A stretch of DNA of 55,971 nucleotides from Candidatus Altimarinota bacterium (GCA_013368515.1 JABWCI010000008.1:1-55971), one strand, 5' to 3'; positions 1-9,868 are shown, counted from the first letter of the stretch. The notes: generated by a model not told the origin, from the sequence alone. Made by a program: numbers and translations.

Positions 1-264
1 AAAAATAGGTCAGAATAATACAAATATAATAACTAAAATTATTATTATACTTATTATAAAATAATAAGGTATGTAATTTTTTTTAAAAAATTTAAGATAA
101 TATTCAAAATTTATATTTATATTTATAGATTTTCTTTTTTTTACAAAATTATTCCTATCTATATTATTAATAATCAATTTGTATTTTGAATCTTTTTTCT
201 TTTTAAATTTTTGTATAAACTTTTCAAAATATAGTTTAAATGTTTCCAATCTTGTGTGTCTCAC
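1..264 (-). CDS. Membrane-anchored protein, N-terminal part (cut by window edge)
   Basis: The gene starts at a GTG (262-264), 11 bases after the rbfA stop, and runs off the left edge. Its apparent stop at 10-12 is a TGA, read here as Gly, so the frame is open to base 1. The visible 88 residues are a strongly basic, Lys-rich cytoplasmic head of about 65 residues followed by one hydrophobic segment at about 68-84. That shape, a short basic head then one membrane span, is seen in FtsQ-like or secretion-anchored proteins, but nothing here identifies the family. No upstream ATG exists because an in-frame TAA lies 18 bases before the GTG. It is probably co-transcribed with rbfA. Confidence 0.5.
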
Positions 265-275
265 TTTTATTTTTG

Positions 276-614
276 TTATTTAGTAACTTCGTTTATTTTT
301 TGAGTAATTTTTTGACCTATTTCTCATTTATTATCATATCTATATCTTATTTTTGGTAGTTTTCTAATACTTATAGCTCTATTATATTTTCATTGTATTT
401 CATTGTTATGTTTTGCTAAAGTTTTTGCTAATATATCTTGATTTTTTAGTGAACTAACCCAAACATCAAGATATGATAAATCAGGACTTATTACTATTTC
501 AGTTATAGTTATAATTCAAAAATCATTTTCTATATCTTCTAGTTCTTCAAATATAAGTGTGCTTATTATTTCTCTAGACATACTTTCAAGTTTCTTAATT
601 CTATCTTTGTTCAT
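276..614 (-). CDS. rbfA: Ribosome-binding factor A
   Basis: RbfA is a single KH-domain protein that binds the 30S subunit late in assembly and helps mature the 5' end of 16S rRNA. The 112-residue product has the family pattern: basic N-terminal helix (MNKDRIKKLESMSREI), a strand region ending ITITEIVISPDLSYLDVWVS, and the late RxxPxxRYRYD segment. Length is normal for the family. Three TGA codons are read as glycine; with the standard code the gene would be invisible. Start is the ATG at 612-614, with no strong Shine-Dalgarno. The unknown membrane protein follows 11 bases downstream. The family match is by eye but several conserved blocks agree. Confidence 0.85.
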
Positions 615-667
615 TTTATTATTTTTATTAATATTTTATATGTATAAATATATAAAAATATTTAGTT

Positions 668-695
668 TTGACAAATAATATTTGATAAATATAAT
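668..695 (+). promoter_or_regulatory. Sigma-70-type promoter for rpsU
   Basis: TTGACA at 668-673 and TATAAT at 690-695 are separated by 16 bases. Both hexamers are consensus. The likely transcript start is near 702, giving a leader of about 55 bases before rpsU. It is the best-matching promoter in the window. Confidence 0.8.
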
Positions 696-756
696 CCGAC
701 TACTTTTACATATGTAAAGAGTTTATAATTTAATTTCCTGTAAGGGGATAGAAAAT

Positions 757-957
757 ATGATTTACGCAGTTAAAAATGAAGGGGAAACTAACGAGAAAAT
801 GATTCTAAGATACAAAAAAATGTTTTTTCAATCTAGAGTTGCAAATAAAATCAGAGCTGAAAGATATGCAGTTGGGAAACCATCTAAGAAAAAAATCAGA
901 CACTCTGCTATCGTTAGAGAACACTACAGAATGCTAAACAATAAAGTTTACTTTTAG
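757..957 (+). CDS. rpsU: 30S ribosomal protein S21
   Basis: Small basic 66-residue protein of the bS21 family, which sits near the anti-Shine-Dalgarno end of 16S rRNA and helps initiation. The N-terminus (MIYAVKNEGETNEKMILRYK), the KK/R-rich centre and the KPSKKKIRHSA segment match S21. It has one of the few clear ribosome-binding sites in the window (TAAGGGGAT, 13 bases before the ATG). It has its own consensus promoter and a strong terminator, so it is a single-gene unit. Its glycine codons are GGG, with no internal TGA. Confidence 0.85.
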   Translation: MIYAVKNEGETNEKMILRYKKMFFQSRVANKIRAERYAVGKPSKKKIRHSAIVREHYRMLNNKVYF

Positions 958-969
958 TTAACTTGAAAT

Positions 970-1005
970 AAAAGCCAAAATTTTAATTTTGGCTTTTATT
1001 TTTTC
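970..1005 (+). terminator. Intrinsic terminator after rpsU
   Basis: AAAAGCCAAAA pairs with TTTTGGCTTTT across a short loop, followed by a T-rich run. Confidence 0.8.
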
Positions 1006-1046
1006 TTTTTCAAGTTATAATAAAAAAAATATTTTAAAAAATATAT

Positions 1047-2408
1047 ATGTTTAAAAAGATTGTTTGACTTTGATTTCCTAGTACTTGAAAAAATGCAAAA
1101 GATGTAAAAGAGTATATTAATACTCTTGTTTTATGATGAGCAACAGAATTTTTTACATGATATAATCCCCCTGATTGGTATACTAGATTTTGATTTGAAG
1201 TTAGTCCAAATGGTAGATTTGCAGAACATGAACAAATTACTAGTCTAGAAACATTGAAACAAGTAGTGGATGAAGTTCATACTCATAATTTAGAGATATT
1301 TATAAATTTAAATGCATGGTATTATACAGATGAAACTTTTCCATATATAAAAAAAATGGTAGATGATTTTATAGATTTATGAATAGATTGAATTATTTGT
1401 TGAAATATATGAATAATAGAATACTTAAAAAGTATAGATTATTGATGAAGTAAAAAATTAAAGATAAATATATCTACTATAATGGCTTTATATAATAAAG
1501 AAGCTATTAGATTTTTTCTAGAAAATTATGAAATTAATAAGGTTATTTTAAGTAGGGAAGTTACTTTAAAAGAAATTGAAAACATAGTTGTAGAGTTTCC
1601 AAATGTCTTATTTGAGGTATTTTGAGAATGAGATTTTTGTAGATATAATAATTGACTTTGTTTTGCTGAACACAAATATTGAGCAAAAGATATATGTACT
1701 ATAGTAGTAAATGATTTGGTAGTTAAAAAGAGATTTTCTCCCAATTTTAAAGATATCATTTTAAATCAAGAACTTACAAACGAAGAAAAAGTAAATATTT
1801 TAAACGATGAATATATAGATGATTATGAAAATATAGCATCAATATTGTGAAAATTAGAATTATGATTTTTGGATAAAGTAGTTTTAGAAAAAGATTTATA
1901 TGACTTAGTTTTAAAACTAAAAAATAAACCAGATTTATTTTTTGATGCTATGAAACCTATAAATAGTGATAGAAATAAAAAAATCTTTATTTTTTTTAGA
2001 GCATTAAAGTATCTAAAAAATAAAGAGCTTATAGATTTAGAATCTGAAATTGAAAATTCTATTAAGTCTTGAATTCAACACTTAACTAAAAAATCAAAAG
2101 ATATATGAGGAGATGCTAAATTAAAGGCTCTTGAATTAGCTACTTTTTATTCTAGAAATGATAATTTAAACCTATATACTTATTTATTTTTTTCTCAGTT
2201 TCCGAATATAGAAACAGTTAAGTTTCCAACTAGATGAAGAAACGGAACGAGAAAACTAAATCTTATAAGTGAGATAATAAATAAAGATAAAAAAATAGAT
2301 GATTTTATTGATAGATGAGTTAGTATGGAAAGAGCTCATTATGATTTAACTTATATTTTTAAAGATAAATTGTGGTTTAGAAATATACTAAAAAATTTTA
2401 AAAATTAA
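1047..2408 (+). CDS. U32 family peptidase-like protein
   Basis: 453-residue protein of the U32 (YhbU/YegQ/RlhA) family. Members are TIM-barrel proteins annotated as collagenase-like peptidases; several act instead in rRNA or tRNA hydroxylation or ubiquinone synthesis. Visible support: N-terminal half with barrel-like strands (FINLNAWYYTDETFPYI, DLGIDGIICGN) and, around residues 190-215, the U32 signature region FEVFGEGDFCRYNNGLCF with the paired Cys residues and the following HKYGAKD. About twenty TGA codons supply glycines. The start is the ATG at 1047; no Shine-Dalgarno is evident. yebC follows after 11 bases, so the two are likely co-transcribed. The exact substrate cannot be told from sequence. 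Confidence 0.75.
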
Positions 2409-2419
2409 TTAATTAAAAT

Positions 2420-3190
2420 ATGTGAAGAGGTCCAGTAGTACAAGCCAGAAAAAATGCAGTAAATGCAGTAAAATGAAAATTGTTTTCAATTCATGCTAAA
2501 CTTATAGCTATAGCTGCTACAAAATGATGAGATCCAGATCAAAATCCATCATTATTTGCAGCAATTCATACAGCAAAAAAGGCATGAGTTCCAAATGATA
2601 ATATTGATAGAGCAATCAAAAAATGAACAGGTGAAGATAAAACAGCAGCTGCACTTTCAGAAATAGTTTATGAATGATATGCTCCAGGGTGAATTGCTGT
2701 AATGGTGAGTGTAATTACAGATAATAAAAATAGAACTGTTCAAAATATAAGACATATTTTTTCTAGATTTTGATGAAATATGTGAGAAAATGGTGCTGTT
2801 TCTTGGATGTTTAATAGAGCTTGAGTTATATTTATTGATCCATCTAAATATAGTTTTGAACAAATTGAAGAGTTAGTTTATGAAACGAGTGCACAAGATT
2901 TAGTAAAAGAAGAATCTTATATAAAAATAATCACCTGAGTAGACGATTTCCTAGAAGTTGAGAAATTTTTCAATGATAAATGAATAGAAATAATGGAATC
3001 AAAACTAGATTTTTTAGCTACAAATGAGATAGAAGTAGATGATTTTGAGAAAGCTTTAAAGTTTACTAAAATGATGGAAGCATTTGATAATGATGAAGAT
3101 GTTAATATTGTTTCTACAAATGAAATCATAAGTCCCGAATTACAAAAAGAGGTAGATGAATTTATAGAAAAAAATACATTTAGAACTTAA
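2420..3190 (+). CDS. yebC: YebC/PmpR family protein
   Basis: 256-residue YebC family protein. Some members are DNA-binding regulators, and recent work links the family to relief of ribosome stalling at proline stretches. Start MGRGPVVQARKNAVNAVKGK corresponds to the typical MAGHSKW..RK N-terminus, although the H-S-K-W motif itself is altered. Family blocks are clear: DPDQNPSLFAAIHTAKKAGV, PNDNIDRAIKKGTG, YEGYAPGGIAVMV, TDNKNRT, and GAVSWMFNRAGVI. Length is standard. A terminator follows directly. The alternative ribosomal role is relevant because an EF-P/EarP pair lies elsewhere in the window. Confidence 0.9.
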
Positions 3191-3218
3191 AAAATACCAC
3201 TTATAGTGGTATTTTTTA
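3189..3218. terminator. Bidirectional terminator between yebC and 3216-3668
   Basis: AAAAAATACCACT and AGTGGTATTTTTT form a perfect 13-bp stem with a 3-base loop. It touches the stop codons of both convergent genes. Confidence 0.8.
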
Positions 3219-3668
3219 TAATCAAGCATCTTTCATTCTTCTTTCTACTCATGATCATCATGAATAATAAGCTATATTTCAAATTCAGTTTTCTCTTATA
3301 TTTTGAACTCAGGCTTTTATGTTATTTGCATTTAATCAAGCGCTAGATAAAAGTTGTTTTATCTCTTTTTCATTTGCGCTTGAAGCATATCAATATTCTT
3401 TTACAGCTTCTCATATTTTATCATTATAGTTTCTAACAAGCTCATTTAAGCTAGCTAAAAGTTTGTTTTTTTCACTATCAGATATTTTTTCACTTCAATT
3501 AAAATCAAGTAATCCTGCTTTATATTTATTATCTATATCTTTATTTAGTGCTTTAACTTCTTTTTCAACCATTTCTCATATAAAGTAATCTTTTATTTTT
3601 GATTTATCTATTTTTACACTTTCTTTTTTTCAGAATTCATCATTCTCTACTTTTATTGCATCTATCAT
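3216..3668 (-). CDS. Hypothetical Gly/Asn-rich C-terminal protein
   Basis: 150 residues, family not recognised. It is charged and helical over the first 115 residues (for example KEVKALNKDIDNKYKAG and SEKNKLLASLNELVRNY), with a Gly-rich tail (GIGNIAYYSGGSGVERRM). No signal peptide or membrane span. Seven or more TGA-encoded glycines show it is translated in the native code. The start ATG at 3666-3668 is 9 bases after the stop of the upstream 90-residue gene, so the two probably form an operon. Function unknown. Confidence 0.6.
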
Positions 3669-3677
3669 ATTTTTTAT

Positions 3678-3950
3678 TTAAAAATTAATATCATTTTCTA
3701 TTTCTAGTTTATCTTTTTGTTTATCAATATTTTCTTCTAGATTTAAATTTATATTTTTTATTTTTGTTAACAGTATATTATCAAAATTTTTTTGTTTACT
3801 AATTAATAGCCATAAATTTTGTAATAGTTCTTGTAATTCTAATTCATTTTTATTATTTAGTATTTTTTCATTTTCTATTAGTTCCAATTTATTTAATCCT
3901 AGCTTTTCAAATATTGATAATAAAAGTGATATTTTTTGGTATTTATCCAT
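3678..3950 (-). CDS. Hypothetical small helical protein
   Basis: 90 residues, not recognised. The sequence is Leu/Lys/Glu/Asn-rich and predicted helical (LLLSIFEKLGLNKLELIENE, LELQELLQNLWLLISKQ), likely a coiled-coil or helical bundle. It has no glycine other than one GGx-free context, so genetic code is not informative. It lies 9 bases upstream of another unknown gene. No function can be assigned. Confidence 0.5.
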   Translation of the reverse strand: MDKYQKISLLLSIFEKLGLNKLELIENEKILNNKNELELQELLQNLWLLISKQKNFDNILLTKIKNINLNLEENIDKQKDKLEIENDINF

Positions 3951-4012
3951 AGTAAATATTTATATATAATATTATAATTAAATCATAATATTTATTTTTA
4001 GTCAATTTTAGG

Positions 4013-4046
4013 CAAAAAAAAAGAAGTAATTTTTTAAATTACCCTT
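4013..4046 (-). terminator. Terminator at end of rpmG
   Basis: On the minus strand GTAATTT and AAATTAC form a stem followed by a run of T. The 5' arm contains the rpmG stop codon. Confidence 0.6.
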
Positions 4047-4221
4047 TTTTAATTTCTTTCATTTTTAACACTTCGTGTTTTTTTGTTACTTTATTGTATT
4101 TTCTTAATTCAGGACCTTTTTTCCCAGCTTCAAAATTCTTTTTTTGAATATTTGTAACGTGAACAAGGTTTCCAGTTTCAGTTGAATAGTAACCTACATA
4201 AGTTCTTTTACCTTTAGCCAT
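4039..4221 (-). CDS. rpmG: 50S ribosomal protein L33
   Basis: 60-residue bL33. It shows the family order: aromatic strand (TYVGYYSTETGN), TN-x-KN-like segment (VTNIQKKNF) and the C-terminal LRKYNKVTKKHEVLK. The four zinc-ribbon cysteines of the C+ form are absent, so it is a zinc-independent (C-) L33. It ends in a terminator that overlaps its stop codon. frr lies 85 bases upstream on the same strand. Confidence 0.85.
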   Translation of the reverse strand: MAKGKRTYVGYYSTETGNLVHVTNIQKKNFEAGKKGPELRKYNKVTKKHEVLKMKEIKKG

Positions 4222-4306
4222 TTTTAGCTCAAATTATTATATAAATTAAATCTCCTTTTAAGAGTTACCGCAAGATTATATAAGAAATAATATATAAATC
4301 AAGTTT

Positions 4307-4855
4307 TTATTTTATTTTCATTATATCAGCTTCTTTGTGTTTAAAATGCTCTTCTACTTTCTTATTTGCATCATCAATAAGCTTTTGTAAATCATTTTCA
4401 TGTTGTTTTTTTATATCTTCACTTATTTCTTTATTATCTTCAGCTTTTTTTATATCTTTTAGAGATTCTTGTCTAGCATTTCTAATTGATATCTTAGCTT
4501 CTTCTGCTAGATTTTTTGCTATTTTAGCTACTTCTTTTCTTCTTTCTTCAGTTAATGCAGGCATTTTTATCATAACAGAGTCTGCCATAGTTTGTGGATT
4601 TAATCATAGTCAAGCTTCAGTAATAGCTTTTGCAATAGGGTGTATAGCATTTTTATCCCATGGTTTTATAGTTAGAGTTTGTGCATCTAGATTTGATACA
4701 GTTGCCATATTTTGTATAGGTTGCATCATACCATATTGGTCTACAAGTATTGATTCTACCATAGCTGGATTAGCTCTTCATAATTGTAACTTAGAGTATT
4801 CTAAATCTAGGTGTTTTACTGCTTTTTCAATTCATTCTTTTGCTTTTGCTAACAT
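4307..4855 (-). CDS. frr: Ribosome recycling factor
   Basis: RRF splits post-termination ribosomes together with EF-G. The 182-residue protein has the family layout: start MLAKAKEGIEKAVKHLDLEY, then the GRANPAMVE block (with TGA for Gly), ending with the three-helix C-terminus containing PALTEERRKEVAK and the ISIRNARQESLKDIKK segment. Under the standard code only the last 93 residues would be called. Start is the ATG at 4853-4855. Confidence 0.93.
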
Positions 4856-4983
4856 ATATTTATTTTTAAATTATAATTTTTTTTATTATATAAATCTAAT
4901 GTAAAAAAGTCAAATTTAAGCTTTACATAAATATATATTTTTATAAAATGTATTTTAGTTATATTATTAATTAGTATGAGATA

Positions 4984-5700
4984 ATGAAAATTTTGGAAGT
5001 AAAAAAAATAAATAAAACTTTATCTAAAAAACAAGTTTTATTTGATGTAAATTTTAGTGTGGAAGAGGGTGAGATATATGGTTTTTTATGACCAAATTGA
5101 GCATGAAAAACTACAACTATGAAATCTATACTTGATTTAATAGAACCAGAAAGTTGAGAAATAGTTATATTTTGAGAAAAGTGACTTACTATTGAAGCTA
5201 GAAAAAAAATATGATTTATGCCTGAAAATACTTATCTTTATAAACACTTAACTTGAAGAGAATTTTTAGAATTTAATTGAAAGTTTTTTTGACTAAAATG
5301 ACAAGAACTTGATAAAAAAGTGCAAGAATTGTTAAAAAGAGTAGGTTTAGAAAAAGCTTGAGATAAGTACTTGAAAGATTATTCAAAATGAATGCTTCAA
5401 AGAGTTGGTCTTGCTCAATCTATAATTAATAATCCAAAATTATTATTTCTTGATGAACCTATGAGTTGACTTGATCCTATTTGAAGAAAAATGGTAAAAG
5501 ATTTGATAGTTTCTCTTAGAAACGAATGAACTACTGTATTTTTTAATACTCATATTCTTGCTGATGTTGAGGAGATATGTGATAAAATAAGTATAATAAA
5601 TTATGGAAAGATAATAGTAGAAGACAAAAAAGTTTCAGATATAAAATGAAGACTAGAAGATTTTTTTATAGAAAAAGTTACTGTTACTGAAATTAATTAA
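4984..5700 (+). CDS. ABC transporter ATP-binding protein
   Basis: 238-residue ATPase subunit of the ABC-2/Nat-type export group. Walker A is GFLGPNGAGKTTTMK at about residues 37-51, with three of its glycines encoded by TGA. The Q-loop region is MPENTYLYKHLTG, the signature is KDYSKGMLQRVGL, Walker B is LLFLDEPMSGLD, and the H-loop is FFNTHILADVEEICD. The C-terminal domain is short. No permease gene is adjacent: the next gene is convergent ftsA, so the partner must lie elsewhere. Start is the ATG at 4984; the ATG slightly upstream meets a TAA at once. Confidence 0.92.
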
Positions 5701-5734
5701 AAAACTCCCTTTAGGGAGTTTTTTAATTAATTTC
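5689..5734. terminator. 21-bp palindromic bidirectional terminator, includes both stop codons
   Basis: The arms 5689-5709 and 5714-5734 are perfectly complementary over 21 bases with a 4-base loop. Each arm contains the last three codons (Glu-Ile-Asn) and the TAA of one of the two convergent genes, so both proteins end in the same tripeptide. Confidence 0.9.
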
Positions 5735-6928
5735 TTGTATTATTTCTTTTAGAGTTCTTTCTATCTTACTCTTATCTTTTTTTATAAAATCAAGAGCTGT
5801 TTTTATCATTGCATAGATGTTTATATTTGATTTAACTGAATCTATCCAAAGAGGATTTTCTGTTATCTTATCATCTATAAAATCTATTTTTGGTGATATA
5901 AAACTTATACTTTTTACTAATTTTAGATTATAATTATTAAAGTTAGTTTCTTGTAAAAAATCTTTTATAAATTTATTTGCTCATCATCAAACCATGAAAA
6001 AATCATTAGGACAAATTTCTCATTTCAGTATATCTTCTAAACTTATAGCAATTATATCTTTAAATATTTCTAAAAATTCTGTTTTTTCTTTCAAATAACT
6101 ATCGCTATCTATAGTATTTATTATATCTATTCTAGTTAATCTATAGTTTTGTCTTATTTTTTTAATTAAATCATTTATTCAAAAAGATAATTTTTTTGCT
6201 CATAAAACAAAGTTGTCTTTTTTTACTATAATAGAAGTATTACTATTTCATAAATCAATTATAACAACATTTTTCTTGTGATTAAATAGTGAAATTAATG
6301 CAAACTCACTAGGTATTATATTTGTTATGTTTTTTTTCAAATATTTTCAAATTTGCTCTTTTAATTCAAATTTATTTTGAGTTATAAATATGTTTAATAA
6401 TTTTAAACTAATATTTTTTGGATTTGTTCAAATTATATTTTTATTATTTACTTCACTATCAAGAGATATACTAATTATATCACTAATTATCAGTTTTAAA
6501 TCACTTTTGCTGTATCAAGTAGAGTTTTTGATTCTTTTATAATGATTTCTAAATGCTTGAGTTTCTAGACTTTTAAGTATTTCATAAGCTTCTTTTTCAT
6601 CAATTTGATTTGTATTTTCTCTTGTATAATTTATATTACTAGATTCAAAAAATAAATTAGGAGAAATAACATTTATCATAAAATCACTTATTTTTATTTT
6701 TGCATCTATTTCAGCTTTTTCTATTGCTTGCCTTATATTTTCACAAACATTTTCTAGATTTTTTATTTCAAGTAAATCTATATCATTTATATCTTGTCTT
6801 TTTTCTCAATATCATATTAGCTCAACATTTCTGTTGAGCATTTTACATATTCAAACTCTTATTTTATATGTTCAAATATCTATTATTCATATATATTTTG
6901 CAGTTATTTCTTTTTTTTCAAAATTCAC
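5723..6928 (-). CDS. ftsA: FtsA-like cell division ATPase
   Basis: 401-residue actin-fold ATPase of the FtsA type, which tethers FtsZ to the membrane. Support: phosphate-1 motif GIIDIGTYKIRVGI at about 14-27; SHS2/1C region with ENIRQAIEKAEIDA; phosphate-2 motif VVIIDLGNSNTSIIV at about 220; and adenosine motif FMVGGGANKFI near 310. The start is the GTG at 6926-6928; an in-frame TAG lies two codons upstream. No clear C-terminal amphipathic membrane helix is visible, so PilM is a weaker alternative. It is the last gene of a dnaN-TPR-ftsA run with 10-12 base gaps. No ftsZ is in the window. Confidence 0.75.
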
Positions 6929-6940
6929 TTTCTATGAGAT

Positions 6941-7459
6941 TTATGATATATTTTTCTTTCATATTTTTTTTAGAAGTCAGTTTCATTCTGAAACTTCTCA
7001 AATTCAGATTAAAGCCATAGCTAAATCTTCAGTGATTAATTCATCATTTGGAGCTATAACTAGAGCTCTTTTCAAGATAGATATTCATTTATCTGTTTCT
7101 CAAAGCATAGTATAAGCCCATCATAAATTTCTCAAAACTTCTGAATTATTTCACATCAAGCTATTAGATTTTTCTAAAAATTCTATAGATTCTCTTATCT
7201 TATCTTTTGATAATAAAATAAATCATTTTAAATAATTTCCAGTAGCTGATAGTGGATTTAATTCAAGTCAAAAATTTACTGATTTTAAAGCTTTATCAAG
7301 TTCTCATTTATATAGATAAATATCTGCTAATTCTTCGTATAATCTATAATCTCAGCTATAGTTTACTAGATTTTTTTCTATTATTTCTATAGCTCTTGTA
7401 AATTTTTGTTCAAGTTTAAGTTTTTCTATTTCTAAGATTATTTCTTTAACTTTATCCAT
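6941..7459 (-). CDS. TPR-like repeat protein
   Basis: 172 residues with tetratricopeptide-like helical hairpins, for example YRLYEELADIYLYKGELDKA (about 35-55), the ALKSVNFGLELNP that follows, and a later LRNLGWAYTMLGETDKG repeat. These are typical Trp/Leu/Gly/Tyr/Ala/Pro positions of TPRs. It has no signal peptide. It sits between dnaN and ftsA with gaps of 10 and 12 bases, so it is surely co-transcribed; a scaffold role near replication or division is a guess from position only. Confidence 0.7.
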
Positions 7460-7469
7460 TTTTCTTTTT

Positions 7470-8594
7470 TTATATTTTTAAAGGCATTATTATATGTTTG
7501 AAGCTATCTTTTAGTTCTTTTTCTGGATCTGCGATAGGTGATATCAAGATAGGTGATAATGGTGATTCAAAACTTATACTAACATGAGTAGTTTCTATAA
7601 CACTTAGAACTTCTAAGAAATAAGTTGAATTTATTCATACTACATTATTTTCTCATTCTACAACTCAAACTAAAGTTACATCTCACTCTCAAATTTGAGT
7701 TTGAGAAGTTTCAAGTTCTATTCATCTTTCATTACTTAAGCTCATTTTTATAGAATAATTATTTTCTCTACTTACTAGATTTATTTTTCTTAAAGCTCAA
7801 ATTAAATCAATCCTATTTATCTCTGCTTTTGTAGAATAAGTTGTTGGAAAAAATCATACATAATCAGGAAATTTACCATTTAGTAATCTAGAATATATTT
7901 TTATATTTCCAGTTAAAAATGCTACTTGATTATCTCAAGAAACTATTTTTACTTCATCTTCATCATCTAAAATTGATTTTAATTGATTACAAGTTTTACT
8001 TGGTATTATTTGTGAAAAATCATTTTGTGCAGCATTAGCTAAAAAAGTTTTGTATTCAGATAACCTAAAACTATCTGTTGAAGCAAATATAACAGCATTA
8101 TTTTTAATATTTACATATAATCAAGCAAGTGTTGGTCTTATATTTCATTCTGCACTTGAAAAAAGAGTTTTATCAATAGCTTTTTTAATTATTTTTCAAG
8201 AAATATTAAGACTTACTTCTTCTCTTATAGAAGGGATAAGAGGAAATTCATTACTTTCAATTCATTTTATTTTTAGTTTTGAACTTCAAGTACTTATTTT
8301 TATGCTTTCATCGTTTAATAATTCTATTTTTACTTCATCATCAGTCACCAAATTTATATAGTTTGTGAAAAGTTTACTAGGAACACAAAAAGCTCACTCT
8401 GTCTCTATTGTTAAGTTTTCATTTATAACATATTCTATGGCCATTTCTAAATTATTTGAAGTCAGAACTATACTTTTGTAGTTAACTTTTAATAAAATAT
8501 TTTCTAAGATTGGAGTTGTAGATATAGATGCAGTTGCATGGTTTACAACTTCAAGTCATTTTTTTAAGCTTTGTGTAGATATCGTAAATTTCAT
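7470..8594 (-). CDS. dnaN: DNA polymerase III beta subunit (sliding clamp)
   Basis: 374-residue beta clamp, which encircles DNA and holds the replicative polymerase. Family features: start MKFTISTQSLKKGLEVVNHA; domain-1 strand LENILLKVNYKSIVLTSNNL; ETEGAFCVPSKLF; SEFPL-like SNEFPLIPSI; GLYVNIKNNAVIFASTDSFR with the conserved TDSxR; FPDYVGFFP; and the C-terminal KHIIMPLKI, close to the usual MPMR(L/V) end. Length is typical. First gene of the dnaN-TPR-ftsA group. Confidence 0.95.
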
Positions 8595-8707
8595 ATTTTT
8601 GTAGTTAGTATTCTATATTTATATAGCTAATTATTAAAAAAATGACTAAAAAATCAAGATTAAAAAATATTTTTTGTTAAAAACTTTTATACAGCTTTTT
8701 TGTTTAT

Positions 8708-9691
8708 TTAATCAAAAATAACAATTAAGTTGCTATCTTTAAAAATATCTGTCTTGATACATTCTAAGTAACTTTTTAAATTAGTTCATTTTATTATTAT
8801 TTTATAATAATATTGATTATATTTTTTGCTATAATTTGGGTTTAATATAATTTGGATTTCATTTTTTTCATTGTTTAAAATCAATTTATCTTTTATTTTA
8901 TTTATATATTTTAATCCTTTTTCTATATCTTTATTTCTATACTCAATTGTTGCTAATTCACAAAAAGGAGGATAATTAAAAGTCTTTCTTTCTTTTAGAG
9001 TTTTTATAAAAAACTCCTTATAATTATCATAAACTATATCTTTTACTAGTTCATTTTCACTAATAAATGTTTGAATTACAAAATTTGTTTCTACTCAAAG
9101 TCTAGATCATCTTCAAAATAATTGTTTTATATTTGAATATACTTTTTCACTTGTATTATATTTTGGTATTTGAAGTTCTTGTTCTAATAAAATTACTCAT
9201 ATCAGTCCTACATTTTCAAAATCAAATCAAGTAGTTATCATTTTTGTTCATATGATTATTTGAGCATTTTTAAGTATTTCTAGAGCTTTTTCTTTATCAG
9301 ATTTATTTTTTACTATATCAGTATCAAGCCTAAATATATTTTTATCTTTATATGTTTCTCTTAAAATATTTTCTATTTGAACAGTTCATACTCATACTTT
9401 TTGTAATTCACTACTATTACATTTTTCACAATTTTTAGGTACTTTTTGAGTAAAATTACATAAATGACAAGTCATATTATCATTATGAATACTCATAGAA
9501 TTGTCACAATTTGGACATTTGTATAAATAACTACATTTATTACAAATAAGAGAACTATATTCTCATCTTTTGTTTAGATACAAAATAACTTTTTTATTAT
9601 TTTGCATTGAGTTATCTATCTCTTTAAGTAGAGTATTTGATAAATATTTGTTTATTTTTGATTTATCGAGATTTAGATTTACTAGAAGCAT
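8708..9691 (-). CDS. Truncated PriA-like primosomal protein (C-terminal half only)
   Basis: 327 residues matching only the second half of PriA. The protein opens at the segment before the zinc domain and has all eight zinc-ligand cysteines (CNKC, KCPNC, TCHLC, NCEKC at about 55-100). It then has helicase motif V (GTKMITTGFDFENVGL) and motif VI (QLFGRGSRLG) and the C-terminal domain (TFNYPPFCELA). The 3' DNA-end-binding domain, Walker A and DEAH box of lobe 1 are missing. An in-frame TAA lies 33 bases before the ATG and no N-terminal half is nearby. Either a decaying gene or a minimal zinc/lobe-2 protein. The frame has no internal TAA/TAG, which argues for retention. Confidence 0.75.
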
Positions 9692-9770
9692 TTTTATTTT
9701 TTTGATATAATTTCTCTTATTTTATAAGAAAATTTATATTTTTCAATATTTAACTTTTGTTTAATAAAAT

Positions 9771-9799
9771 TTGCAAAAAAAAGCTTTTTATATTATTAT
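9771..9799 (+). promoter_or_regulatory. Promoter of candidate small RNA
   Basis: TTGCAA at 9771-9776 and TATTAT at 9794-9799, spaced by 17 bases. The predicted start is near 9806, which is exactly where the hairpin RNA begins. Confidence 0.55.
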
Positions 9800-9805
9800 A
9801 TATAT

Positions 9806-9868
9806 GAGTCATAGCAACGGTGTAAAGTTTCCTCCTTTAACTTTCCACTGTTATATGTCTCTTTTTTT
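9806..9868 (+). ncRNA. Candidate hairpin RNA with anti-Shine-Dalgarno loop
   Basis: A long hairpin (about 21 paired positions with a U-U and a U-C mismatch and one small bulge) spans 9806-9861 and is followed by seven T. The loop, 9830-9838, reads UCCUCCUUU, identical to the core of the 16S rRNA 3' tail. A promoter lies at the right distance and neither flanking gene runs toward this terminator on the plus strand, so a separate short transcript of about 60 nt fits best. Not a family I recognise. Alternative: simple terminator-like structure; on the minus strand the loop would read as AAAGGAGGA. Confidence 0.5.

Noticed and set aside
4335-4904. 189-codon plus-strand ORF
   Set aside because: It is the antisense of frr, which has clear family motifs on the other strand once TGA is read as Gly.
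9806-9868. Simple bidirectional terminator
   Set aside because: Only the plus strand ends in a T-run, and both neighbouring genes point away from it, so nothing upstream needs termination there.
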